The notes: generated from the letters alone by a model not told the origin. Counted from the stretch's first letter, positions 8,911 to 17,901 are shown. The stretch is 64,000 bases of DNA from Anaeromyxobacter soli (GCF_022808855.1 NZ_JAKZLF010000018.1:1-64000), one strand, 5' to 3'. Translations and numbers: made by a program.

Positions 8911-9708
8911 TCAAACCACCGCGATCCCCGCGTAGCCGACGACCTGGTCGTCGTCCCCCGTCACCTCGCCGGAGTGGCCGTAGCGGACGAGCTCCGCCCG
9001 CGAGGCTCCCATGAGCCGCGCGGCGACGAGCATCACGGTGGCCGGCACGACGCCGCACATCGAGATGTCCTCGGCGTGGACCACCTCGTAGAGCCCCTCC
9101 GGATCGAGCGCGAGGATGCGCTCGATGGCGCGGTGATCCAGGCGCCGCGCGACCGTCGCGGGGAGGTAGTGGCTCATGTCGCTCGAGGCCACGACGAGCG
9201 CGCCGGCGGCGGAGGCCGCGTCGGCGACGGTCCTCCCGAGCGCCACGCAGTCCTCGAGCGCGAGGTGCGCGAGGCAGAGCGCGGCGATCGTGACGCCGGG
9301 CCGCGCGCGCTGGAGGAACGGCACCTGCACCTCGAGCGCGTGCTCGCGCGCGTGCGCGCTCGGGTCGGGGGTGACGAGGGGGGAGGCGGCGAGCGCCGCG
9401 GTGAGCTCCGCGTCCACCGGCACCTCGCCGAGCGGCGTGCGCCACGCGCCGCGTGCGGGCCAGAGCGCGGCGCCGGCGCCGAGCCCGGTGTGGTTCGGGC
9501 CGAGCACGACGACGCGCGCGGGGACCTCCACGCGCGCGTAGACCGCGCCCGCGATCGCGCCGGAGTAGACGTAGCCCGCGTGCGGCGCGACGAGGCCGCG
9601 CGCGCGGAGCTTCTCGCCCGCGCCCGAGAGGAACCCGTCCACCTGCGAGGCGAGCGCGGCGGCCTCGGCGGTGTAGAACCGCCCGGCGACGGCGGGGGCC
9701 CGATCCAT
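8911..9708 (-). CDS. MEMO family protein (AmmeMemoRadiSam protein B)
   Basis: This 265-residue protein matches the MEMO family along its whole length. The putative metal-site residues are kept: His43 in APHAGY, His73 in LGPNHTG, and the Cys in DISMCGVVPA. The family fold is like that of extradiol dioxygenases. In many prokaryotes it is encoded with an AMMECR1 protein and a radical SAM protein; neither partner is beside it here. Recent work on eukaryotic MEMO1 shows iron binding, but the bacterial role is unsettled. The start at 9708 has TATACT six nt upstream and no ribosome-binding site, which suggests a leaderless message. Confidence 0.9.
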   Translation of the reverse strand: MDRAPAVAGRFYTAEAAALASQVDGFLSGAGEKLRARGLVAPHAGYVYSGAIAGAVYARVEVPARVVVLGPNHTGLGAGAALWPARGAWRTPLGEVPVDAELTAALAASPLVTPDPSAHAREHALEVQVPFLQRARPGVTIAALCLAHLALEDCVALGRTVADAASAAGALVVASSDMSHYLPATVARRLDHRAIERILALDPEGLYEVVHAEDISMCGVVPATVMLVAARLMGASRAELVRYGHSGEVTGDDDQVVGYAGIAVV

Positions 9709-9714
9709 GCGGCG

Positions 9715-9720
9715 AGTATA
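9715..9720 (-). promoter_or_regulatory. -10 box of a probable leaderless promoter (MEMO gene)
   Basis: On the minus strand TATACT ends 6 nt before the ATG at 9708, which puts the expected transcription start at the A of the ATG. No convincing -35 hexamer is seen. Confidence 0.5.
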
Positions 9721-9881
9721 GGGTCCTCCCAGGGCGACGGCCGACCGGAGCGGGCCCGCCCGGCGGAGGTGACCGGCCCGGAGGCAGCGGCGAGGGCGGG
9801 CGCTCGCTCGCGCCGCCGCGGCGCACGCGCGCGCACACGCGGCGGGTTGACGCTCCGCGCTACCCGTGCGATCCCGGCCCG

Positions 9882-10679
9882 GTGCAGAGGACGTCCGCCG
9901 ACCCGCGCACCGCCGCCCCGCTCCAGCGGAGGACGCCCGCCCCCGATCCGCCTCGCGTGCTCGTGCGGACCTGGCTCCTCGCCGTCGGCGGGCTCGCGCT
10001 CGCGAAGCTCCTCTCCTACGTCGAGCCGTCGGGGCTCCTCGCCGGGAACCTCGCCGGGGTCGCCGCCTTCCTGTTCATCGCGCTCCCCGACGGCCGCCTG
10101 CGGGCGCGCCACGACCCGTGGGCCGCCTACGGCGTCCCCCGCCTCGCCCCGCGGGACCCCGCCACCTGGCGCGCGCTCGGCCGGGGCGCGCTGCAGGGGC
10201 TCCTCGTCTGCGCGGTGGTGTTCCCCGTCTTCGCCGCGCTGTTCTGGCTCTACGCGGAGGCGCTCCCGCACCTGCCCGGGGCGATCGCGCGGGTCGTCGC
10301 GCCGTACGGCATCGCCCCGCGGCTGTCGGCGCGGCTCCCGGAGCGCGTGCTCCTCCTCGTCGTGGTGCAGTTCCTCGTCGTGGCCGCGCCGGAGGAGCTC
10401 TTCTACCGGGGCTGGATGCAGACGAGCTGGGCCCGCTCCGCGCCGGAGCGCGGCGTCACGGTGCTCGGCGCGCGCCTCGGGGCGGGGTTCCTCTGGACAC
10501 AGGCGCTCTTCGCGCTCGGCCACCTGGTGGTGCTGGAGCCCTGGCGCCTCGCGACCTTCCTGCCCGGGCTCCTGTTCGGGTGGGTCCGAGAGCGCACGGG
10601 CGGGCTCGTCGCCCCGGTCGTGGTGCACGCGCTCGCGAACGTCTTCCTCGCGACGCTGGAGGCGAGCTTCTACGGGTGA
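9882..10679 (+). CDS. CPBP family intramembrane glutamic protease
   Basis: This multi-pass membrane protein has the three CPBP/Rce1 (ABI) motifs: EELFYR with the Glu pair at 171-172 and Arg176, FALGHL with His214, and HALAN with His249 and Asn253. About six to eight hydrophobic helices are visible. Rce1-type enzymes cut within the membrane, and members of this superfamily in myxobacteria (myxosortases) process MYXO-CTERM proteins. A candidate substrate lies 1 kb away at 7885. Start choice is weak: GTG at 9882, 9957 and 9963 are all possible and none has a good ribosome-binding site. A TTGACG at 9847 could be a -35 box. Confidence 0.83.
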   Translation: MQRTSADPRTAAPLQRRTPAPDPPRVLVRTWLLAVGGLALAKLLSYVEPSGLLAGNLAGVAAFLFIALPDGRLRARHDPWAAYGVPRLAPRDPATWRALGRGALQGLLVCAVVFPVFAALFWLYAEALPHLPGAIARVVAPYGIAPRLSARLPERVLLLVVVQFLVVAAPEELFYRGWMQTSWARSAPERGVTVLGARLGAGFLWTQALFALGHLVVLEPWRLATFLPGLLFGWVRERTGGLVAPVVVHALANVFLATLEASFYG

Positions 10680-10711
10680 CAGGCCGGGGGCCGGGCGCTA
10701 GAAAGCGGCGC

Positions 10712-11761
10712 ATGCCCGGGACCATCCGCGAGATGCTCGAGGAGCTCGAGGAACGGACGCTGCACCCGCGGGCCGCGCGGGCGTCGCAGTCCCGCGGGCG
10801 CGAGCGCCCGGAGCCGGAGGACGACGAGCGGCCCTCGTTCCAGCGCGATCGGGACAGGCTCGTCCACTCGAAGGCCTTCCGCCGCCTCGCCGGCAAGACG
10901 CAGGTCTTCCTCGCGCCGCGCGGCGATCACTACCGCACGCGCCTCACCCACACGCTCGAGGTCGGGCAGGTCGCGCGCTCCATCGCCCGCGCGCTCCGGC
11001 TGAACGAGATGCTGGTCGAGGCGATGGTCATGGGGCACGACCTCGGCCACACGCCGTTCGGGCACGCCGGGGAGCGCATCCTGAACGACGTCGTGCCGGG
11101 CGGCTTCCACCACGTCATCCAGTCGGTGCGCGTCGTGGACGTGCTCGAGAACGACGGGCAGGGGCTGAACCTCACCGCCGAGGTGCGGGACGGGATCCTG
11201 CGCCACTCGAAGGGGAAGGGGAACGTGCTGCTCAAGGGGAGCGGCGCGAAGGCGCTCACCCTCGAGGCCGAGATCGTCCGGCTCAGCGACATCATCGCTT
11301 ACGTGAACCACGACCTCGACGACGCCGTGCGGGCCGGGCTCTTCGAGGAGGCGGACGTCCCGGCGCCGATCCGCGGGGTGCTCGGCGGCGGCGGCACCTC
11401 GCGGTACCGCACGCTCATCCGCGACGTCATCCGCCGCTCCGACGTGGACGGGGGCGGCCACATCGAGATGTCGCCGGACGTGCACGAGGCGCTGCTCGCG
11501 CTGCGCGACTTCCTGTACGCGCGCGTCTACGAGAACCCCGTCGTCCACGACGAGTTCGTGAAGGCGCAGCGGATCCTGCGCGATCTCCACGACTGGTGCG
11601 TCGAGGATCCCGGGCGGCTGCGCGAGCGGCACGGCGTGGTCGCGCGCGAGGGCGATCCGCCGCAGCGGGCCGTGATCGACTGGCTCTCCGGGATGACCGA
11701 CCGCTTCGCCATCGGCGTGTGGGAGGGGATCTTCGTCCCCCGCCCGTGGAGCGTGGTCTGA
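10712..11761 (+). CDS. dgt: Deoxyguanosinetriphosphate triphosphohydrolase-like protein
   Basis: This 349-residue HD-domain enzyme of the dGTPase family hydrolyses dNTPs to deoxynucleosides and triphosphate. The metal ligands are visible: the His of RTRLTHTLEV, the HD of GHDLGHTPFGH, and a later Asp in VRLSDIIAYVNHDLDD. VHSKAFRRLAGKTQVF is the family signature near residues 50-65. The size fits the short bacterial dGTPase-like group rather than the 505-residue E. coli Dgt. The ATG at 10712 has TAGAAA seven nt upstream and no clear ribosome-binding site. Dispersed repeat copy 1 lies about 100 nt after the stop. Confidence 0.93.
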   Translation: MPGTIREMLEELEERTLHPRAARASQSRGRERPEPEDDERPSFQRDRDRLVHSKAFRRLAGKTQVFLAPRGDHYRTRLTHTLEVGQVARSIARALRLNEMLVEAMVMGHDLGHTPFGHAGERILNDVVPGGFHHVIQSVRVVDVLENDGQGLNLTAEVRDGILRHSKGKGNVLLKGSGAKALTLEAEIVRLSDIIAYVNHDLDDAVRAGLFEEADVPAPIRGVLGGGGTSRYRTLIRDVIRRSDVDGGGHIEMSPDVHEALLALRDFLYARVYENPVVHDEFVKAQRILRDLHDWCVEDPGRLRERHGVVAREGDPPQRAVIDWLSGMTDRFAIGVWEGIFVPRPWSVV

Positions 11762-11854
11762 CCGGCGTCCGTCCCGGGATCGAGTCCGCCAGAGCGGGCA
11801 GCGCCGACCAGGTCGGCCGCCGCCAGGCGAGCGACGCGAGCCCGCCGGGGCGAC

Positions 11855-11955
11855 GCCGCGGAAGCGGCGAAGCCGCTCGCGGCGGCGCACGGGACCCGGC
11901 GAGCCGGGGTGGGGCCCCGACGAGCTTCGCTCGGCGGGGCGGGGGCGCAGCCCTC
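11855..11955 (+). repeat. Composite hairpin repeat, copy 1
   Basis: An upstream nested hairpin (11855-11883, GCCGCG...AGCGGC-GAA-GCCGCT...CGCGGC) is followed from 11888 by the conserved core CACGGG(A/C)CCC-x-GCGAGC-x-GGGGTGGGGCCCCG. A stem of 25 nt at 11915-11939 (CCCCG, mismatch, CGAGC, TTC loop, GCTCG, then CGGGG) follows, and then a short hairpin with a GCA loop. The other copies are at 21379-21458 and 62808-62913, all in the same orientation. Confidence 0.8.
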
Positions 11956-12546
11956 ATCATTCGTCACAAGTGCGGGTACTCGCCGGACGAGCGGCGGGTA
12001 TTTCGACCACGGCTCCCGTGCGCATGGCGGATTCGGGGCATCGACGGGGTCGGCGCAGCGCTCGTGCTCGACCCCGATGAACGCGGGAAGGCGTCGGAGC
12101 AGGCGAGCGTCTCGCCGTATCGAAACCGGGCCCAGCGACGGCGTGACTTCGCGCGGGGAGCTCGCGGACTTCTCGACGGCGCCTCCGCAGCTCGCCCCGA
12201 AGCACGCCCTGGAGCGTCGCGGAAGTCGACCGTATTCACCCTGGGTGTCAACTATCGCCAGCGGTAGTGCCGGTCGGTGCCGCGGCTCTTCTCGCGACGA
12301 GGCAAGACGTCCCAGATGCGGTGGGTGAGACATTTCCCATTGACGCATTTTCGCTTCAATCGCGCTCGGCATATGAGTAGGCGCGGGAGGGCCGCTCTCG
12401 CGCACGCTTCTCGCGCGTGAAGCGCGCGCCGATCGCCTTGGGGCAACGACGAGGGTTCGCCGGAGAACGCCGCGCAGGCGCGAGCCTGGAGCGTCTCCGG
12501 AGCTCCGGAAATCGCGTGTTACGAAGGGTGTACTGGAGGTCACCCC
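11956..12546. other. Gene-poor stretch upstream of HNH gene
   Basis: Together with 11762-11854 this is the longest gap without a convincing gene. Short frames exist on both strands but none has a ribosome-binding site or recognisable domain. Part of it, near 12320-12370 (around CATTTCCCATTGACGCATTTTC), is less GC-rich than its surroundings, as if foreign or regulatory. I see no tRNA or transposase remnant. Confidence 0.5.
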
Positions 12547-13758
12547 ATGTCCGCGCTCGCCCCCGCTTCTCTCGAGTCGAACGTTCTCGCCCTGCGCCTG
12601 CGCGAGCTCGCCGGAGAGGAACGAAAGGTCCAGGTCGACTTCCTCCTGCACCTCGACGAGTTCGATCGGCGCCGCGCCTTCGTCGAGGTCGGCCATGCGT
12701 CCCTCTGGGCCTATTGCCTGGAGGCGCTCCACCTGCGCGAGGGCGCCGCTGGCCGGCGCATCCAGGCGATGCGGGTGCTGCGCCGCTTCCCGATCCTCGA
12801 GGCTCCGCTGCGGGATGGGCGCCTTTGCCTATCCACCGTGGCGCTCCTCGGCCAGGTGCTCACCGAGGAGAACGTGGACGATCTCCTCGCTCGCGCCGCC
12901 TTCCGGACGCGGGCCGAGGTCGAGCACCTCGTCGTCTCCGTCCAGGCCCGCACCGCTCCGCGCGCAGGCGTCCGCAAGCTGGCCGAGCGCGCGCCCGCCG
13001 CAGCGAGCGCATCGCTACCGCTCCCGGCGTCCGATGCAGGGGCCGAGGCGGCGCCAGTGGCCAGCCCTGCTGAGCCGACCGTCGGCCCGGACCCCACCGC
13101 CGGCTCGCTGCCGGCGCCCCCGCCCACGGTCGCGCAGCCGAAGCGAAGGGCCGAGACGCTCGCCGTCTCGGAGACGCATTGGTCGCTCCGGGTCACCCTC
13201 GACCGCGCCTGCAAGGAGGACCTCGAGACGCTCCGGTCGCTTCTGTCGCACAAGGTCCCGGATGGCGACCTCGCGGCGGTGCTCCACGAGGCCATCCGCT
13301 GCGCCATCCAGAAGCACGGCAAGCGCAAGGGCGCGGTCGCGCCGGAGCGGAAGACGAAGGGAGCGAAGCAGGCCGGGACGACGAAGGCCGCCGCGACGAA
13401 GAAGACCGCGGGGAAGCCGCCGGCTGCGAGGACCACGATCCCGGCGATAGTGCGCCGCGCGGTGTGGACGCGCGATGGCGGGCGCTGCGCCTGGGTCGGC
13501 CCGGACGGCTGCCGCTGCAACAGCCGCTGGAAGCTCGAGCTCGACCACATCCAGCCCGCCGCCCTCGGGGGACCGCCCACGGTCGAGAATCTTCGGCTCG
13601 CCTGCCGAGCCCACAATCTGCTTCACGCGGAGAGCACCTTCGGGCGCGAGCACATGGATCGCTTCCGCCGCGATGCGAGCGACAGGCCGACACCGCTCTC
13701 GCGCGCTGACGTGGCGCCTCTGCGTCCCGTCATGCAGCTGGGGATGTGGGGGCAGTGA
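12547..13758 (+). CDS. HNH endonuclease family protein
   Basis: This 403-residue protein has a helical N-terminal domain (residues 1-130; LWAYCLEALHLREGAAGRRIQ region), a low-complexity Ala/Pro/Lys middle that includes a Lys-rich AAATKKTAGKPPAA segment, and a C-terminal HNH nuclease. The nuclease core is visible as LELDHIQP with Asp333-His334, then GGPPTVENLRLACRAHN carrying the Asn and final His, preceded by Cys residues in RCAWVGPDGCRCN. Similar proteins occur as several paralogues in myxobacterial genomes. A GGAGGT ribosome-binding site precedes the ATG. It sits alone between two gene-poor stretches, consistent with a mobile or recently acquired gene. Target DNA is unknown. Confidence 0.87.
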   Translation: MSALAPASLESNVLALRLRELAGEERKVQVDFLLHLDEFDRRRAFVEVGHASLWAYCLEALHLREGAAGRRIQAMRVLRRFPILEAPLRDGRLCLSTVALLGQVLTEENVDDLLARAAFRTRAEVEHLVVSVQARTAPRAGVRKLAERAPAAASASLPLPASDAGAEAAPVASPAEPTVGPDPTAGSLPAPPPTVAQPKRRAETLAVSETHWSLRVTLDRACKEDLETLRSLLSHKVPDGDLAAVLHEAIRCAIQKHGKRKGAVAPERKTKGAKQAGTTKAAATKKTAGKPPAARTTIPAIVRRAVWTRDGGRCAWVGPDGCRCNSRWKLELDHIQPAALGGPPTVENLRLACRAHNLLHAESTFGREHMDRFRRDASDRPTPLSRADVAPLRPVMQLGMWGQ

Positions 13759-14065
13759 CCCAGCGGCGCCCCGGAGTTGGCCGAAGCTCCAGCGGACCGA
13801 GGACCGGTTCGCATGGCCGCGCGGCTAGAGCGTCGACTCGCCGCTCGCGTCCTTCCGGGCTTCCGAACCCCTGCGCCCCCGCCGGTGGCGCTCACCGCCC
13901 TGCCGCCCGCAGTGCTCCGCCCGGAGCGTTCCCGGCGCGCGCGGGTGCCGACCCGTCGATGCCCAGCCGGAGCGCGCGGTGCGCCGCTAGTCCGACCAGA
14001 GCCGCTCCCCCGGTCAGCAGCCGAAGATGTGACGAATCCTCAGGGCGCAGCCCCCGTTCGAACAT
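13759..14065. other. Non-coding stretch after HNH gene
   Basis: No supported gene is seen. A plus-strand frame at 13777-14136 has arginine- and proline-rich translation typical of non-coding high-GC DNA, lacks a ribosome-binding site, and runs into the palindrome at 14066. No RNA gene was recognised. Confidence 0.5.
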
Positions 14066-14128
14066 CCCTGAACGACAGCGTGATTCGCGTCACCGAAGGT
14101 GGCGCGAATCTCGAACTGTCGTTCAGGG
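14066..14128. repeat. 63-bp long imperfect palindrome at 3' end of amidotransferase-like gene
   Basis: The outer arms CCCTGAACGACAG (14066-14078) and CTGTCGTTCAGGG (14116-14128) are perfect complements. The inner arms GATTCGCGTCACC (14082-14094) and GGTGGCGCGAATC (14098-14110) pair at all but one G-T position around a GAA loop. The right arm overlaps the last two codons region and stop of the minus-strand gene at 14123. It may act as a terminator or mark an insertion end; there is no T-run. Confidence 0.7.
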
Positions 14129-14971
14129 ACCGTTGAGGCTCGACACCGACACCTGCAGGGAGCGGCTCACCGCGACGACGCTCCCCTCCGGGACCTCGAT
14201 GAAGCCGTTGGGGGCGAGGAGCCGCGTGGCGAACGCCACCGCCTTCACCCGCCGGTGCGGCCGCACGCGCGGGTCGCTCTCGGGCGTGTCGAGGCCGATC
14301 TCGTCGAGGGGGCACGGGACGATGCCCTCGTAGAGCGCGTAGAAGAGCGGTCCTCCCCGGCGCGTCGCGACCATGATCCGCCCGTTCGTCGCCACGAACA
14401 CGAGCCGGCTCGCCTTCTGCTCCCCCGCCTCGCGCGCCCACGCCTCGAGCTGACGCACCGTCCGCGCGAGCGCGCGGCCCGCGGTGGCCGCGTCGAGGTC
14501 GAGGTCGTCGAGGCGGCCGTCGTCCTTGAGGTGCTTCGCGAACAGCATGAACGCGTGCTCGGAGGAGCTCTCCCCCGCGATCTGCCGGCGGAGGTGGTCG
14601 GGGATCGCCGAGAGGAGCCTGGGGCGGATACCCTCCCACCCCGCGACGGTCCCCGCGTGCGCGAAGAGCCAGCGGCGGTAGCGGAACGGCTGGGTGTTCT
14701 CGTCCTTGGAGGCGAGGCCGGACGAGAGGCGTGCGTGGACGAGCAGCGCCTCCGAGTCGACCTTCCCCACGAGCTCGGGGAGGGAGAGCGGAGCGGTCGC
14801 CCCCGACGGACGCTTCCCGAGCAGCACGTTCCCGGCCGTGTAGTAGCCGAAGCCGTAGGCCAGCGGGAGGGTGTCCCCCTCGCCCTGCAGCGACACGTGC
14901 GACCTGAGCCGCTCCAGCTGGCACCGGAGCAAGCTGTCATCGGTCTGAAGGACCGCGACGAGCGCGCCCAT
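14123..14971 (-). CDS. Class II glutamine amidotransferase-like protein lacking N-terminal Cys
   Basis: This 282-residue protein resembles the YafJ-type class II glutamine amidotransferases: an LLVHARLSS strand, a WLFAHAGTVAGW segment (the FAHNG-like loop) and SSSEHAFMLFAKHL follow the expected order. In active members the catalytic residue is Cys2, right after the initiator Met. Here the start reads Met-Gly-Ala-Leu-Val, so the nucleophile is missing, and no Cys lies in the open frame further upstream. The start at 14971 is supported by a good GAGGAG ribosome-binding site. It is likely not a glutaminase; it may bind a ligand or act as a scaffold. Its 3' end overlaps a palindrome. Confidence 0.75.
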   Translation of the reverse strand: MGALVAVLQTDDSLLRCQLERLRSHVSLQGEGDTLPLAYGFGYYTAGNVLLGKRPSGATAPLSLPELVGKVDSEALLVHARLSSGLASKDENTQPFRYRRWLFAHAGTVAGWEGIRPRLLSAIPDHLRRQIAGESSSEHAFMLFAKHLKDDGRLDDLDLDAATAGRALARTVRQLEAWAREAGEQKASRLVFVATNGRIMVATRRGGPLFYALYEGIVPCPLDEIGLDTPESDPRVRPHRRVKAVAFATRLLAPNGFIEVPEGSVVAVSRSLQVSVSSLNGP

Positions 14972-15103
14972 GTATCCGTTCTCCTCGGGTCGACGAACCC
15001 TGCGGCGAGAGATCACCTCGCCACTCGAAACAGTAATAACCGGGGGCGCGCCTCGGGGCCGGCGTCGGTCGCCGAACGCCCACACGAGGGGGGGGTCGCT
15101 CGT

Positions 15104-15133
15104 TTGACAGCCTGTCGAAGCCGCCGCTAGGAT
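15104..15133 (+). promoter_or_regulatory. Candidate sigma-70 promoter of the Hsp70 operon
   Basis: TTGACA at 15104-15109 and TAGGAT at 15128-15133 are separated by 18 bp, and lie 33 nt before the ATG of the Hsp70-like gene. No heat-shock sigma-32 or CIRCE element is seen. Confidence 0.6.
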
Positions 15134-15166
15134 GCGCTAACCCGGCGAAACCGCTGGACAACATCC

Positions 15167-16774
15167 ATGAGCGACGACATCGCGGTCGGAATCGATCTCG
15201 GAACCAGCTACAGCGCCGTCGCCGCCGTCACCCAGGCCGGCGCGTCCCCGCAGGTACTCCCGAACGAGTGGGGGGACCGCACGCATGCCTCGGTCGTGTC
15301 CTTCCTCGAGGACGGCTCCGTCCTCGTCGGGAACGACGCGAAGAAGAACATCATCACGAACGCCGAGAGCACCGTGTACTCGGCGAAGCGGCTCATCGGG
15401 CGCTTCTTCTTCTCCGACGAGGTGAAGAAGGCGCAGGCGGTGATGCCGTACCGGATCGTGGAGGGGCCGAACAACGCGGTCCGCCTGCAGGTGCGCGACC
15501 GCGACCTCGCCGTGCCGGAGGTCTCGGCGCTCGTCCTGAAGGAGATGAAGGCGATCGCCGAGACCGCCCTCGGGCGCGACGTGAAGAAGGCCGTCATCAC
15601 CTGCCCGGCGTACTTCAACGACAACCAGCGCCAGGCGACGAAGGACGCGGGCCGCATCGCCGGCCTCGAGGTGCTGCGCATCATCAACGAGCCGACCGCG
15701 GCCGCGCTCGCCTACGGGTTCGGCCGGGACATCTCCCAGAAGATCTGCGTCTACGACCTCGGCGGCGGCACGTTCGACGTGTCGATCCTCGAGATCGGCA
15801 AGGACGTCTTCGAGGTCCTCTCGACCGCGGGCGACACGTACCTCGGCGGCGACGACTTCGACGACCGGATCATGACGTGGCTCGCGGACGACTTCCTCGC
15901 GCGGCACGGGCTCGACCTCCGGCAGAACAAGTTCTGCCTGCAGATGCTGAAGGAGGCGGGCGAGCGCGCGAAGATCGAGGTGGGGCGGGACGGGGTGGCG
16001 AGCATCCACGTCCCCGGGATCTGCCAGTCGCCGGAGGGCGAGGTGCTCGACCTGCGCGGCAAGCTCACCACCGACCAGTTCAACCGGATGGTCATGGATC
16101 TCGTCCAGCGCACCTTCAAGGTCTGCGACGAGGCGCTCCAGTCGGCGCGGCTCACCGCGGGTGACGTCGACGCGGTCATCCTGGTCGGCGGCCCGACGCG
16201 GTTGCCGATCGTCCGCAACAGCGTCCGGCACTACTTCCAGAAGGAGCCGATGTCCGGGATCGACCCCGACGAGGCGGTCGCCCTCGGGGCCGCGCTGCAG
16301 GCGCACGCGCTCCTGAACCGGAACGCCGCCGAGCACGGCCAGGCGAGCTACCTGCTCGACGTGACCCCGCTGTCGCTCCGCGTCGGCACCGTGGGCGGCT
16401 TCACCGAGAAGATCATCGACAAGAACACCCCCATCCCCATCGAGAAGTCGAAGACCTTCACGACGAGCCGCGACGGCCAGGACCGCGTGAAGATCCGCGT
16501 CTACCAGGGGGAGTCGAACCGCGCGGAGGGCTGCGAGCTCCTCGGAGAGTTCGAGTTCAAGGGCTTCCGGGTGGCGCAGCGCGGCGCGGTGCAGATCCAG
16601 GTGACGTTCGAGATCGACTCGAACGGCATCGTCAACGTCTCCGCCGCGGACCTCGAGACGGGCCAGCGCACCTCCACCACGATCAGCCTCTCGTCGGGGC
16701 TCTCGGAGCAGGACCTCCGCGCGGCGATCGACCACAACGCCGAGCTCGAGCTCGCCCACGGCCCGCGCGCCTAG
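15167..16774 (+). CDS. Hsp70-family chaperone without C-terminal lid
   Basis: This 535-residue DnaK-like protein has a complete ATPase domain: [12 protein letters not shown] at the N-terminus, [29 protein letters not shown] and VGGPTRLP. The linker and start of the substrate-binding beta-domain read LLDVTPLSL. The beta-domain continues to about residue 510, and only a short helix follows, so the helical lid (about 100 residues in E. coli DnaK) is absent. It should bind and release clients without lid closure. It is followed 18 nt later by a J-domain gene and then a membrane protein gene, forming one operon. Myxobacteria carry many Hsp70 paralogues; this is not the housekeeping DnaK. Confidence 0.93.
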   Translation: MSDDIAVGIDLGTSYSAVAAVTQAGASPQVLPNEWGDRTHASVVSFLEDGSVLVGNDAKKNIITNAESTVYSAKRLIGRFFFSDEVKKAQAVMPYRIVEGPNNAVRLQVRDRDLAVPEVSALVLKEMKAIAETALGRDVKKAVITCPAYFNDNQRQATKDAGRIAGLEVLRIINEPTAAALAYGFGRDISQKICVYDLGGGTFDVSILEIGKDVFEVLSTAGDTYLGGDDFDDRIMTWLADDFLARHGLDLRQNKFCLQMLKEAGERAKIEVGRDGVASIHVPGICQSPEGEVLDLRGKLTTDQFNRMVMDLVQRTFKVCDEALQSARLTAGDVDAVILVGGPTRLPIVRNSVRHYFQKEPMSGIDPDEAVALGAALQAHALLNRNAAEHGQASYLLDVTPLSLRVGTVGGFTEKIIDKNTPIPIEKSKTFTTSRDGQDRVKIRVYQGESNRAEGCELLGEFEFKGFRVAQRGAVQIQVTFEIDSNGIVNVSAADLETGQRTSTTISLSSGLSEQDLRAAIDHNAELELAHGPRA

Positions 16775-16792
16775 GCCGACGGAGGCAAGACG

Positions 16793-17359
16793 ATGGACGC
16801 CCAGTTCCTCATCGAGGTGGAGACGCTGGCCGGCGCGCTGGATCAGCTCGACTACTTCGCGATCCTGAAGCTCCCGCAGGGCGCCACGCCCGCGGAGATC
16901 AAGGCCGCCTACTACCGCGAGTCGCGCGCGTACCACCCGGACCGCTTCGCCGCGTTCCCCAACGCCGCCCTGCGCGACCTCGTCGGCCGGATCTACCGGC
17001 GCATCAACGAGGCGTACACGGTGCTCCGCGACGACCGGAAGCGCGCGCGCTACCAGGCCGACGTCTCCGGGCCCGACCGCGCCGCGAAGCTGCGCTTCAC
17101 CGAGGTCGAGGAGGCCGCGGTGAAGGACGAGCAGAAGCGGAAGCTCGAGGAGCAGCTCGGGCAGACGCCGAACGGCCGGAAGTTCTACGCGGCGGCGCTC
17201 GTCGAGATCGAGGCCGCTCGCCTCGAGGGCGCGGAGCGCGCGCTGAAGAGCGCGCTCATGTACGAGCCCGAGAACGCCCGCTTCAAGGAACAGCTCGCCA
17301 CGGTGCAGCGCGAGCTCGACAGGGGGCGCGCGAAGGGCGACGCCTTCAAGATCAAGTGA
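16793..17359 (+). CDS. J-domain co-chaperone with helical C-terminal region
   Basis: The first ~75 residues form a J-domain: LDQLDYFAILKLPQGATPAE opens it, and the HPD motif that stimulates Hsp70 ATPase is at residues 48-50. There is no Gly/Phe region and no Cys-rich zinc domain, so it is a class C J-protein. The remaining ~110 residues are charged and helical, with a possible TPR-like repeat (KFYAAALVEIEAARLEGAE, then ALKSALMYEPENARFKEQL). At 188 residues it is a dedicated partner for the Hsp70-like protein upstream. Its stop codon overlaps the GTG start of the next gene, indicating coupled translation. Confidence 0.92.
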   Translation: MDAQFLIEVETLAGALDQLDYFAILKLPQGATPAEIKAAYYRESRAYHPDRFAAFPNAALRDLVGRIYRRINEAYTVLRDDRKRARYQADVSGPDRAAKLRFTEVEEAAVKDEQKRKLEEQLGQTPNGRKFYAAALVEIEAARLEGAERALKSALMYEPENARFKEQLATVQRELDRGRAKGDAFKIK

Positions 17360-17895
17360 CCGGCACGACGATCGATCTCGCGGCGCTCGCGGCGGTGGCG
17401 CTCGCCGCCGTGCTGGGCGCGTCGTCGGGGGCCCTCCGGCAGCTGGTCCAGCTCGCGGCGGTGGCCGCCGGAGGCCTCGCCGCGCACCACCTGGCCGTGC
17501 CCGTGGCGGCCGGCCTCGGCCGGTTCGCGTCCGCCCCCGTCGCGCGCGTCGTCGCGCCCACGTTCCTGTTCCTCGGCGTCTCCGCGCTGATCTCGCTCGT
17601 CGGCGGCGCGCTGCTGCGCGGCACCGCGGCCGCGCGCGCCGTGCGCGGCCCTGCCGACCGCGGGCTGGGCGCGCTCCTCGGCGGCGTGAAGGGCGCGCTC
17701 GGCGCCTGGGTGCTGCTCTCGATCCTCGCCCTCGCGGGCCGCCTCGCTCCCGAGGGGCTCGCGCGGGCGCTGCGCTCGAGCCAGCTCGTGGATCTCGCGG
17801 GGCGGTACGACCTCGTCGAGCGCGTCGCGCCGGACGGCGCGAGGACGCTCGAGCGGTTCCGGACGCGCGGGGAGGGCGAGCCCGAGCGGCGCTGA
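17356..17895 (+). CDS. CvpA family membrane protein
   Basis: This 179-residue protein has four hydrophobic segments in the pattern of CvpA (colicin V production) family inner-membrane proteins. After an N-terminal helix, the SGALRQLVQLAAVAAGGLAA segment corresponds to the family's conserved G-x-x-R-x-x-x-Q region, and a second conserved block is RGLGALLGGVKGALGAWVLLS. The GTG start overlaps the J-protein stop (GTGA). Known CvpA proteins affect envelope homeostasis, but their molecular role is unknown. Its coupling to an Hsp70/J pair suggests this chaperone acts at the membrane; that is inference. It converges on the ClpX-like gene with a 6-nt gap. Confidence 0.8.
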   Translation: MTGTTIDLAALAAVALAAVLGASSGALRQLVQLAAVAAGGLAAHHLAVPVAAGLGRFASAPVARVVAPTFLFLGVSALISLVGGALLRGTAAARAVRGPADRGLGALLGGVKGALGAWVLLSILALAGRLAPEGLARALRSSQLVDLAGRYDLVERVAPDGARTLERFRTRGEGEPERR

Positions 17896-17901
17896 GGTCC
17901 C

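Noticed and set aside
12547..13758. HNH gene as part of a homing element or toxin system
   Set aside because: No intron, intein or immunity-like partner is visible; it is a solitary gene with paralogues known in the group.
13777..14136. A 119-codon frame after the HNH gene
   Set aside because: It runs through the palindrome, has no family and no ribosome-binding site.
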